Below, one piece after another: positions 1 through 7,900 of a stretch of 12,182 nucleotides of DNA. This DNA comes from CBCPNA01 sp965120415 (GTDB taxonomy: Bacteria; Bacillota; Clostridia; Lachnospirales; CAG-274). The stretch lies in NCBI GenBank assembly GCA_965120415.1, contig CBCPNA010000015.1:1-12182 (forward strand), written 5' to 3'. The notes under the pieces are model-generated. The model made no database searches. It was given only the letters and a program-made list of their open reading frames with translations, and was not told the DNA's origin. Made by a program: the position numbers and the translations under genes. How positions within the stretch are numbered: position 1 is the first letter of the stretch; every line of letters starts with the position of its first letter.

Positions 1-103
1 ATTTATCTCCTATTGATTTTTTTTATAAACAAGTTTCTTGATTTTCTCCCATTTATTTTTGTATAATTTACTCTTGCCTTTCCAAAAAGTAATATTATAA
101 TAG

Positions 104-416
104 GTATGTTATGTATTTATATTAATTTCAAATAACTTAATAATATATTTTATAGGGATGCTTTTATTTGAATTATTTTTTACAATAAATAATATTACTT
201 TTGTAACGCTTCAACATAATTATTTTAACGAAGATAAAAAAACAGCGATGGCATCAGCATTAAGCTCTATAGGCTCTTTATCCATCTTTTTAGCCTTTTA
301 TGATAGTAGGGGTATTTTTAGAAAATGCAAAATATTTAATATTTTTAGGGCTAATAGTTTTTATTTGTTCAATATTAATTATATTTTTAGCAAATAAGTT
401 TGAAAAGGTTAAATAA
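104..416 (+). pseudogene. Decayed C-terminal remnant of an MFS-type transporter
   Basis: Two adjacent frames together read like the end of a membrane transporter. From 104 one frame encodes hydrophobic segments, then a polar loop (FNEDKKTAMASALSSIGSLS) that resembles the conserved cytoplasmic loop before the last helices of MFS permeases. The next frame continues sensibly as FLENAKYLIFLGLIVF, a hydrophobic helix, then a short basic tail (NKFEKVK) and TAA at 414-416. The two frames rejoin if one T is removed from the four-T run at 296-299. In-frame stops TAA and TAG lie just upstream at 98-103. Bases 1-103 also encode hydrophobic residues in another frame, interrupted by TAA at 64-66, so decay probably extends to the window edge. 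The MFS assignment is inference from the loop and helix pattern. A 79-residue ORF at 158-397 is only the first half of this fragment. Confidence that this is a broken transporter is moderate; the substrate is unknown. Confidence 0.55.
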
Positions 417-489
417 ATTTAAAGAATTTTAAAATTTTAAAAAAGTGTAATGCATTATTTATTATTATTGCTATTATATAAAAAAATAA

Positions 490-518
490 TTGACAAAATA
501 TTATTTAAATGATAAACT
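490..518 (+). promoter_or_regulatory. Promoter of the pyr operon (extended -10)
   Basis: A perfect -35 hexamer TTGACA at 490-495 is followed after 17 bases by TAAACT at 513-518, which matches TATAAT at four of six positions including the key T, A and final T. The dinucleotide TG sits one base before the -10 (510-511), giving an extended -10 element. Transcription should begin near 525, about 34 bases before the leader ORF start. The spacing and orientation fit the only strong ribosome site and gene start downstream. The start site is predicted, not mapped. Confidence 0.8.
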
Positions 519-544
519 AATAAAAATTATTAAATTATATTAAA

Positions 545-551
545 AAGGAGG
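545..551 (+). promoter_or_regulatory. Consensus ribosome binding site of the pyr leader ORF
   Basis: AAGGAGG, a full Shine-Dalgarno match, lies seven bases before the ATG at 559. It is at least as good as the site of any structural gene in the operon, which argues that the 24-codon leader ORF is efficiently translated. A short spurious ORF would not be expected to have such a site. Confidence 0.8.
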
Positions 552-558
552 ATTTACA

Positions 559-633
559 ATGTTAAAACACTATTTGTTTAAATTGTTTAAACTTTGCTTT
601 ATCTTTCTTTTTATTTTTGTTTATATTTGTTAA
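559..633 (+). CDS. Leader peptide of the pyr operon attenuator (24 aa)
   Basis: A 24-codon ORF with ATG start, consensus ribosome site and TAA stop at 631-633 lies between the pyr promoter and pyrB. It encodes a lysine-containing N-terminus and a hydrophobic second half with six Phe (all TTT), five Leu and four Ile. In the coding strand 25 of the 33 bases at 598-630 are T, so RNA polymerase must add very many UMPs here just before it makes the terminator hairpin. The stop codon overlaps the first bases of that hairpin. By analogy with the pyrBI leader of Escherichia coli (established UTP-sensitive attenuation), I infer that low UTP slows polymerase in the U-rich stretch, lets the first ribosome catch up, and prevents hairpin formation. 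Alternatives are a genuine small membrane protein or Phe-codon attenuation; the downstream pyrimidine genes make UTP sensing more likely. It was recognised by reading the sequence, and homology to known leader peptides is not claimed. Confidence 0.75.
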   Translation: MLKHYLFKLFKLCFIFLFIFVYIC

Positions 634-667
634 AGGCAATAAGTTATTTTATTTATTGTCTTTTTTT
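632..667 (+). terminator. Attenuator: rho-independent terminator before pyrB
   Basis: The arm AAAGGCAATAA (632-642) pairs with TTATTGTCTTT (653-663): eleven pairs with a single G-U wobble at 636/659, and a ten-base loop at 643-652. A run of seven T (661-667) overlaps and follows the right arm, which is the classical intrinsic terminator layout. Its left arm begins inside the leader stop codon, so a ribosome at the end of the leader would cover it. pyrB's ribosome site (AAGGAG, 678-683) and ATG (691) follow, so termination here would switch off the whole operon. Confidence 0.85.
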
Positions 668-690
668 ATGTTTTAATAAGGAGAAATTTT

Positions 691-1605
691 ATGCTTAAAA
701 CAAAAGATTTTTTAGATATTAAATCTTTAAATGAAAAAGAAATCTTTTTTATTTTAGAAACAGCAAAAAATATGAAAAATAAAATAGATAACTCTAATTT
801 AAGAAATGAAATATTAAAAAATAAAACATTAACAACACTTTTTTATGAAAATAGCACGAGGACAAAAATGTCTTTTACACTTGCTGGAGACTATTTAGGC
901 ATGGATATTGCAGATTTAGATATACAGACAAGCTCTGTTAATAAAGGAGAAAGCTTAATAGATACAGCTGTTACCCTTGATATGATGGGTATAGATGTTT
1001 TGATAATAAGGCATTTTATGACGGGCGCTGCGCATTTGATAGCTAAATATACAAAAGCAAGCGTTATAAACGCAGGCGACGGCACAAACGAACACCCAAC
1101 GCAAGCCCTTTTAGATTTATTTACTATATTAGAATATAAAAAAGATATACAAGGGCTAAATATTAGTATAGTTGGGGATATAGCAAATAGTAGAGTGGCA
1201 AGGAGCAATATATTTTTGCTTTCAAAATTAGGCGCTAATATAAATCTTGTTGCCCCTTCTACACTAATAGCCCAAAATATACAAGATTTTAATAAAAACA
1301 TAAAAATATTTAATAATATAAAAGATGGTATTAAAAATGCTGATGTTGTAATGGGGCTTAGAATACAAAATGAAAGGCAAAAAAAGCTACCATTCCCTAG
1401 CATAAATGAATATAAAGACTTATTTAGCATAAAAAAAGAAATGCTTAATAAAGAAGCTTTAATAATGCACCCAGGGCCTGTTAATAGAGGGGTAGAGATG
1501 GAAATAGATGTTATAGAATCAAAAAATGCTATAATAAATAACCAAGTTAAAAATGGGGTTGCTCTTAGGATGGCTATTATAAAAATATTGTTGGAAAATA
1601 GATAA
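691..1605 (+). CDS. pyrB: Aspartate carbamoyltransferase, catalytic chain
   Basis: This cytoplasmic enzyme joins carbamoyl phosphate to L-aspartate, giving N-carbamoyl-aspartate, the committed step of pyrimidine synthesis. At 304 residues it has the normal catalytic-chain length. Visible motifs are STRT at 55-58 (carbamoyl phosphate binding), the SSVNKGES loop around 81-88 with its active-site lysine 85, HPTQ at 135-138, the LRIQ segment near 223 and HPGPVNRG at 260-267. The start is supported by AAGGAG at 678-683, seven bases before the ATG. It is the first structural gene after the attenuator and is followed after 19 bases by pyrC. No pyrI regulatory-chain gene follows, so the enzyme is probably a free trimer of the Bacillus type, without the zinc-bearing regulatory subunit found in enterobacteria and some clostridia. 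That would leave flux control mainly to transcription and to CarB. Confidence 0.97.
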   Translation: MLKTKDFLDIKSLNEKEIFFILETAKNMKNKIDNSNLRNEILKNKTLTTLFYENSTRTKMSFTLAGDYLGMDIADLDIQTSSVNKGESLIDTAVTLDMMGIDVLIIRHFMTGAAHLIAKYTKASVINAGDGTNEHPTQALLDLFTILEYKKDIQGLNISIVGDIANSRVARSNIFLLSKLGANINLVAPSTLIAQNIQDFNKNIKIFNNIKDGIKNADVVMGLRIQNERQKKLPFPSINEYKDLFSIKKEMLNKEALIMHPGPVNRGVEMEIDVIESKNAIINNQVKNGVALRMAIIKILLENR

Positions 1606-1624
1606 CTTTTATAAAGGAGAAAAT

Positions 1625-2935
1625 ATGAAAATTTTAATAAAAAATGGACATGTTATTGACCCTCAAAATAACATAGATAAAAAGCTAGATATATTAGTAG
1701 AAGAGGGTAAAATAAAAAAAGTAGATGAAAATATTTTGGAAGAAAATATAAATGTTATAGATGCAAAAGACTGTTTTGTTACCCCGGGTTTTATAGATTT
1801 GCATGTACATTTAAGAGAGCCAGGGTATGAATATAAAGAAACAATAAATACTGGTAGCAAAAGTGCTGTTATGGGGGGCTTTACAACTATATGCTGTATG
1901 CCTAATACAGCCCCTGTTATAGATAATGATATAATGGTTCATTATATTAAAATGAAATCAGAAAAGGAGGCACTTTGTAACATACTACCTATTGGCGCTA
2001 TAACAAAAGGGCAAGAAGGAGAAACACTTTCGGACATAGGCAAAATGCATAAAGCAGGCATTTGCGCTATATCTGAAGATGGCAAAAGTGTGCTGGATAG
2101 CGCTATGATGAAAACTGCTTTTAAATATGCGAAAATGTTTAATCTTCCTATTTTTGCACATTGTGAAGATACTTCGCTTGTTGGTAAAGGGGTTATGAAC
2201 AATAGCACTAAAGCAACTCTTTTAGGATTAAAAGGTATATCAAACGATTCTGAAGAGGTTATAGTAGCAAGAGATATAATTTTAGCAAATGCTGTAAAAG
2301 CACAACTTCATATTTGCCATATAAGCACAGAGGGCTCTATCCATCTTTTGAGAGATGCTAAAAAAAGAGAAATAAATGTAACAGCAGAAGTTACCCCTCA
2401 TCATTTTACGCTTATAGATGAAGATATAAAAGATTATGACGCTAATTTTAAAATGAACCCACCTCTTCGTTCTAAAAAAGATAAAGAAGCTATTTTAAAG
2501 GCTTTAAAAGATGATACAATAGATGTTATAGCGACAGACCACGCCCCACATAGTACAGATGAAAAAAACTGTGAATTTGAACGTGCTTTAAACGGTATAA
2601 TAGGGCTAGAAACAGCATTTTCTATAGGCTTTACAGAGCTTGTAAAAACAAATATTTTAACTCCATTTAAATTTATAGAAAAGCTTACAAAAAATCCAGC
2701 CAAAATTTTAAATAACCCTAATATAGGGCATTTATCTGTTGGGGCTAATGCTGATATAGTTATATCAAATCCTAGTATAGCCTATAAAATAAATAAAGAA
2801 GAATTTAAATCAAAAGCAAGAAATACCCCTTTTGACGGAAGAGAAGTTACAGGTAAAATTTTATACACGATAGTAGGGGGCAAAATTATTGTTGAAAATG
2901 GAAAACTAAGAGAGGAATTTGACAATGATAATTGA
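1625..2935 (+). CDS. pyrC: Dihydroorotase, class I
   Basis: This zinc amidohydrolase reversibly cyclises N-carbamoyl-aspartate to dihydroorotate. The 436 residues match the length of the longer class I (Bacillus type) enzyme rather than the shorter class II form of E. coli. Metal-site residues are visible in order: H60 and H62 in DLHVHLREPG, D152 in SEDG, H179 in AHCE, H232 in CHIS and D305 in ATDHAPHS. The last motif is the hallmark of the family, and the GGFTTICCMPNT segment (84-95) is also typical. The ATG at 1625 follows an AAGGAG site and lies 19 bases behind pyrB. Its 3' end overlaps the preferred pyrF start by 11 bases, which suggests translational coupling. Nothing in the sequence suggests inactivation or a non-catalytic DHO-like partner. 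Confidence 0.96.
   Translation: MKILIKNGHVIDPQNNIDKKLDILVEEGKIKKVDENILEENINVIDAKDCFVTPGFIDLHVHLREPGYEYKETINTGSKSAVMGGFTTICCMPNTAPVIDNDIMVHYIKMKSEKEALCNILPIGAITKGQEGETLSDIGKMHKAGICAISEDGKSVLDSAMMKTAFKYAKMFNLPIFAHCEDTSLVGKGVMNNSTKATLLGLKGISNDSEEVIVARDIILANAVKAQLHICHISTEGSIHLLRDAKKREINVTAEVTPHHFTLIDEDIKDYDANFKMNPPLRSKKDKEAILKALKDDTIDVIATDHAPHSTDEKNCEFERALNGIIGLETAFSIGFTELVKTNILTPFKFIEKLTKNPAKILNNPNIGHLSVGANADIVISNPSIAYKINKEEFKSKARNTPFDGREVTGKILYTIVGGKIIVENGKLREEFDNDN
2912..2915 (+). promoter_or_regulatory. Ribosome binding site that decides the pyrF start
   Basis: GAGG (within AAGAGAGG) lies nine bases before the ATG at 2925 but only three bases before an in-frame TTG at 2919. Normal spacing therefore favours the ATG, giving a PyrF two residues shorter than the longest reading frame. 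Confidence 0.65.
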
Positions 2936-3845
2936 TAAATTAATAGAAAAAATAAAAGCAAAAAAAAGCCCTATAGCAGTTGGACTTGATACAAGACAGC
3001 AATATGTGCCTAATTTTATTTTAGAAAAATATTATGATGAATATGGAAATAGCTTAAAAGCAGTATCTTTAGCATTATTAGATTTTAATAAAGCTATAAT
3101 AGACGAAATATACGAAATAGTGCCGGCTGTTAAAATACAAATAGCAATGTATGAAAAATACGGTTATGAGGGAATTTATGCTTATATAAAAACTATACAA
3201 TACGCAAAAGAAAAGGGCTTAATTATAATAGGGGATATAAAAAGAGGGGATATATCTTCAACAGCGCTAGACTACGCCGATGGACATATAGGAGAGGTAG
3301 AAGTTGCAGACAATAGCTTTTCTGTATACAATCAAGATTTTGTTACATTAAATCCTTATTTAGGTACAGATAGTATAGAACCATTTTTAGAAAATTGCAA
3401 AAAATATGAAAAAGGGCTTTTTATACTTGCAAAAACTTCTAACAATAGTAGTTTTGAAATACAAAATCTAATTGTAGATGGAGTTTATTTATATGAAAAA
3501 GTGGCAATGTTAATTGAAAAGTGGGGCGATAGTTTAATAGGTAATTATGGATACAGCAGTGTTGGGGCGGTTGTTTCTGCTAAACATACAGAAGAAGCAA
3601 AAAAATTAAGAAAGCTTATGCAAAAAACATTTTTTCTTGTACCAGGATACGGCGCACAAGGGGGCACAGCTAAAGATTTAAGCGTGTGTTTTGATAAAAA
3701 CGGCGAGGGGGCTATAATAAATTCTTCCAGAGGGATAATAGCTAGCTATTTATCTAGCGATTTTAAAACAGAAGAAAAATATTTTGCGAAAGTAGCTAAA
3801 GATGCAGTTATAAAAATGCAAGAAGATTTATTAAAATATATTTAA
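2925..3845 (+). CDS. pyrF: Orotidine 5'-phosphate decarboxylase, subfamily 2
   Basis: This enzyme decarboxylates OMP to UMP, the last step of the pathway. It has 306 residues from the preferred ATG, the length of the longer subfamily 2 enzymes; the Bacillus and E. coli type is about 240. The core is clear: VGLDTR near 19-24, the catalytic D-x-K-x-x-D in GDIKRGD (D104, K106, D109), NPYLG near 143-147, VPGYGAQGG at 239-247 (phosphate gripping) and NSSRGI at 266-271. The frame could also open at TTG 2919, but spacing from the GAGG site favours ATG 2925. It overlaps pyrC by 11 bases and precedes carA by 28 bases. Its place between pyrC and carA differs from Bacillus subtilis, where pyrF sits with pyrE at the operon end. 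Confidence 0.95.
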   Translation: MIIDKLIEKIKAKKSPIAVGLDTRQQYVPNFILEKYYDEYGNSLKAVSLALLDFNKAIIDEIYEIVPAVKIQIAMYEKYGYEGIYAYIKTIQYAKEKGLIIIGDIKRGDISSTALDYADGHIGEVEVADNSFSVYNQDFVTLNPYLGTDSIEPFLENCKKYEKGLFILAKTSNNSSFEIQNLIVDGVYLYEKVAMLIEKWGDSLIGNYGYSSVGAVVSAKHTEEAKKLRKLMQKTFFLVPGYGAQGGTAKDLSVCFDKNGEGAIINSSRGIIASYLSSDFKTEEKYFAKVAKDAVIKMQEDLLKYI

Positions 3846-3873
3846 AAACCTAAAATTTAAGAGGTGTGTTTAA

Positions 3874-4968
3874 TTGATAAATATTAAAGAATTTGATAAA
3901 TATACTAAAGCTAAATTAATATTAGAAAATGGTAAAACTTTTGAGGGCAAAGCTTTTGGATATATAAAAGAAACAGTGGGCGAAGTTGTTTTTACAACAA
4001 GTATGACGGGCTATCAAGAAACATTAACAGACCCATCTTACGCTGGGCAAATTGTTTTAATGACGTATCCTTTAATAGGCAATTATGGTATTAATTTAGA
4101 AGATATGGAAAGTAAAACTCCATTTTTAAAAGGCTTTATAGTAAGAGAAAAGTGCGATAGCCCTAATAGTTGGCGCTGCGAGATGGACTTAGACGGCTTT
4201 TTAAAACAAAATAAAATAATAGGGCTTGAAGGTATAGATACAAGAGCAGTTACAAAAATTTTAAGAGAAAACGGTACACTAAAAGGTATTATAACAATGC
4301 GTGAAGATTTAACTCCTTTTCAAATAAAACAAAAGTTTGAAAATTTTAATAATAAAAATGCAGTAAAAGAAGTTATGCCAAAAAATAAATATACAATAAA
4401 CGGTAATAAAACTCATATAGCAGTATTAGATTTTGGTATAAAAAAATCTATAATAAAAGAGCTTTCTAAAAGAGGTTGTAAGCTAACTATATTTCCTGCT
4501 TTTGCAACATATGAAGAAATTTTAAGCATTAATCCAGACGCTATATTTTTAGGTAATGGCCCAGGCGACCCAAAAGATTTAGAAAATGTTGTTTTGCTTG
4601 TTAAAAAATTGATAGAAAAAAACATACCTATTTTAGGTATTTGTCTTGGGCATCAAATACTTTCTTTAGCCCTTTCTTGTAATACAAAAAGGCTAAAATT
4701 TGGGCATCATGGAGGTAATCACCCTGTAAAAGATTTAAAAACAGGCAATATTTATATAACATCACAAAATCATGAATTTGTTGTATGTGATTTAAACGAC
4801 GATATGGAAGTTACTTTTATAAATATAAATGATGGAAGTATAGAGGGCTTTAGGCATAAAACAAAACCAATATATAGCGTCCAGTTTCATCCGGAAGCTA
4901 ACCCGGGGCCTTTAGATATGCAATTTTTGTTTGATAGATTTTTAAAAATTATAGAGGAGGTCAAGTAA
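3874..4968 (+). CDS. carA: Carbamoyl phosphate synthetase, glutaminase (small) subunit
   Basis: CarA hydrolyses glutamine and passes ammonia through a tunnel to CarB. Of 364 residues, the N-terminal CarA-specific domain covers roughly 12-150 (LILENGKTFEGKAFGY, TGYQETLTDPSYAGQI). A class I glutamine amidotransferase domain covers about 180-360. The catalytic triad is visible: nucleophile C257 in GICLGHQ, then H339 and E341 in QFHPEANPGP. GNGPGDP near 227-233 is the family oxyanion-strand motif. The start is TTG at 3874, seven bases after AGAGGTG. No ATG lies between it and the conserved domain, so a non-ATG start is needed. The protein gains about eleven residues before the usual beginning (KAKLILENG), a modest oddity. 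The stop codon is one base before the carB ATG, consistent with coupled synthesis of a 1:1 complex. Confidence 0.96.
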   Translation: MINIKEFDKYTKAKLILENGKTFEGKAFGYIKETVGEVVFTTSMTGYQETLTDPSYAGQIVLMTYPLIGNYGINLEDMESKTPFLKGFIVREKCDSPNSWRCEMDLDGFLKQNKIIGLEGIDTRAVTKILRENGTLKGIITMREDLTPFQIKQKFENFNNKNAVKEVMPKNKYTINGNKTHIAVLDFGIKKSIIKELSKRGCKLTIFPAFATYEEILSINPDAIFLGNGPGDPKDLENVVLLVKKLIEKNIPILGICLGHQILSLALSCNTKRLKFGHHGGNHPVKDLKTGNIYITSQNHEFVVCDLNDDMEVTFININDGSIEGFRHKTKPIYSVQFHPEANPGPLDMQFLFDRFLKIIEEVK

Positions 4969-4969
4969 C

Positions 4970-7900
4970 ATGCCAAAAGATATATCTATAAAGAAAGTGC
5001 TTGTTATAGGTTCTGGCCCTATTGTTATAGGGCAAGCAGCCGAATTTGACTATTCAGGCACACAAGCTGTTTCTGCCTTTAGAGAAGAGGGGCTAGAAGT
5101 TGTGCTTATAAATTCTAACCCAGCTACTATTATGACGGATACAAATATAGCAAATTACACATATATAGAACCTCTTACTATAGATTTTATAGAAAAGATA
5201 ATAGAAAAAGAAAGGCCAGATAGCATTATAGCTGGTATGGGTGGGCAAACAGGCTTAAATATAGCTTGCGAGCTAAATGATAGCGGTATTTTGGAAAAAT
5301 ATAATATAAAAGTTATAGGTACAAGCATTAAATCTATAAAAGATGGAGAAGATAGAGAAAGCTTTAAAAAGCTGATGGAAACAATAAATGAACCTATTAT
5401 AGAAAGCAAAATAATAACAAGCCTTGAAGAGGGGTTAGATTTTGCAAAAAGCATAGGCTACCCAGTTATAATACGTCCAGCTTATACATTAGGGGGTACA
5501 GGCGGTGGTATAGCAGAAAATGAAAATGAATTTAGAGAAATTTGTACCCAAGGGTTACATTTTAGCCGTGTTGGACAAGTTTTGATAGAAAAAAGTATAA
5601 AAGGCTGGAAAGAAATAGAATTTGAAGTTATAAGAGATGGTAAAGGTAATTGTATAACCATTTGTAGCATGGAAAATATAGACCCTGTGGGGGTACATAC
5701 AGGAGATAGTATCGTTATTGCGCCAGCACAAACATTAACAGATAAAGAATATCAAATGCTTAGGACTTCTGCTATAAATATTATAAACGCTATAAAAATA
5801 AAAGGGGGCTGTAATGTACAATTTGCCCTAGACCCTAATAGCTATAATTACGCTGTTATAGAAATAAACCCAAGGGTTAGCCGTTCTTCTGCTTTAGCAT
5901 CTAAAGCGACAGGATACCCTATAGCAAAAGTTGCTGCAAAAATAGCTTTAGGCTATAATTTAGATGAAATAAAAAATGAGGTTACCGGCAAAACTTTTGC
6001 TTGTTTTGAACCAGCGCTAGATTATGTTGTATTAAAAATACCTAGATGGCCTTTTGATAAATTTTATAATGCTAAAAAGACATTAGGTACAAAAATGATG
6101 GCAACTGGAGAGGTTATGGCTATAGCTAATAACTTTGAAATGGCGCTTTTAAAGGGGATACGTTCTTTAGAAATAGGGCAATATGGGTTAGAAAAAAAAT
6201 CATCTTCTAAAAGAAGTCTAGAAGAGCTTAAAATACGTGTACAAACTCCAGATGATGAAAGGCTATTTGATTTAGCAGAAATGCTAAGAAGAAATTATAG
6301 CGAGAAAATGCTTGCTAAATTAACTGGTATAGATTTATTTTTTATAAATAAAATAAAAAAAATAGTCGCTATGGAAGAATATTTAAAAACTATAACTTTT
6401 GAAGATTTAACAAAAGATATTTTAAAAATATATAAACAAAAAGGCTTTTCAGATAAAATAATAGCTAAACATTTAAATGTTTCAACAAATGATGTTTATA
6501 AAAAAAGAAAAAGCTTAAATGTTTTGCCAGTATACAAAATGGTCGATACATGTGCTGGAGAATTTAAAGCTATAACCCCTTATTATTATTCAACATATGA
6601 TACAGAAAATGAAATGATAAAAAGCGAAAATAAAAAAGTACTTGTTATAGGCTCTGGGCCTATAAGGATAGGGCAAGGGATAGAATTTGACTATTGCTGT
6701 GTTAAAGCTATTATGGCTTTAAAAGATGAAGGTATAGAAACAATAATTATAAATAATAATCCAGAAACAGTTAGTACAGATTTTGATATTTCAGACAAGC
6801 TATATTTTGAGCCTTTAACAGAAGAAGATGTTTTAAATATCGTAGAGCAAGAAGAGCCAGATGGAGTTATACTCCAATTTGGGGGGCAAACTGCTATAAA
6901 GCTTGCAAAGTTTTTTTATGAAAAAAATATACCTATTTTAGGCACAAAACCTAAGCAAATAGATATTGCTGAAGATAGAGAAAAGTTTAATGAAATTTTG
7001 GAAAGCTTAAATATTAAAAGGCCAAAAGGTAAGGCGGTATGGAGCATTAACGATGGGCTTAAAGCAGCTAATGAGCTAAGCTTTCCTGTTTTGGTGCGTC
7101 CTTCTTATGTATTAGGGGGGCAAGGTATGGAAATAACATACAATGAAGATGAATTAAAACAATATTTAAAAAAAGCTTTTGAAAAAGATACCAAAAACCC
7201 TGTGCTGATAGATAAATATATAAACGGAAGAGAGCTAGAAGTGGACGCTATATGCGATGGAGAAGATATATTTATACCTGGTATTATGGAGCATTTGGAA
7301 AGAGCCGGTATACACTCTGGCGACAGCATATCTATATATCCATCACAAAATATATCTGAAAATATAAAAAATCAAATTATAGAAATTTCTAAAAAAGTTG
7401 CTATTAACCTTAAAGTGATAGGTATGATAAATATTCAGTTTATAGAATATGAAGGTAAGCTTAATATAATAGAGGTAAACCCACGCTCTTCAAGGACAGT
7501 ACCTTATATAAGCAAAGTAACAGCTGTACCTATTGTATATATAGCAACAAAAGTGATGCTTGGGCAAAAGCTAAAAGATATAGGCTATGATACTATTATA
7601 GCAAAAGAACCAGACATTGTTTCTGTTAAAGTGCCGGTATTTTCTACGGAAAAATTACCACAGGTAGAAGTTAGCCTTGGGCCAGAAATGAGGTCTACAG
7701 GCGAAGTATTAGGTATAGGGCATAATTTGCAAAATGCGCTTTATAAAGGCTTTTTGGCTGCTGGTATAAAAATGCCAAAAAATACTATTATTGCAACTAT
7801 TAGCAATAGAGAAAAACAAAATTTTATAAATATAGCAGAAAGATTTGATAAGCTTGGGTACCGATTTATAGCTACAGAAGGCACGGCAAAAGCAATAGAA

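Noticed and set aside
158..397. 79-residue ORF as an intact gene
   Set aside because: It has no ribosome site, its beginning continues upstream as open hydrophobic sequence, and after about 299 the sensible reading moves to the next frame. It is a fragment of the transporter remnant.
420..460. Terminator behind the transporter remnant
   Set aside because: The AATTTTAAAATT palindrome has no loop, no G-C pairs and no T-run after it, so it does not qualify as an intrinsic terminator.
490..690. PyrR-binding anti-antiterminator in the pyr leader
   Set aside because: I looked for the conserved PyrR-binding core (AGTCC...GAGAGGCT-like) between the promoter and pyrB and in the pyrB-pyrC and pyrF-carA gaps, and found nothing close. 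The check was by eye only.
891..1430. 179-codon open frame on the minus strand inside pyrB
   Set aside because: It lies wholly antisense to a clear pyrB, its translation shows no family motif, and it is the expected shadow of the pyrB codon pattern. No ribosome site or promoter was seen for it.
2919..2924. TTG at 2919 as the pyrF start
   Set aside because: It is only three bases from the GAGG site, whereas the ATG at 2925 has a normal nine-base spacing. The two extra residues carry no conserved sequence.
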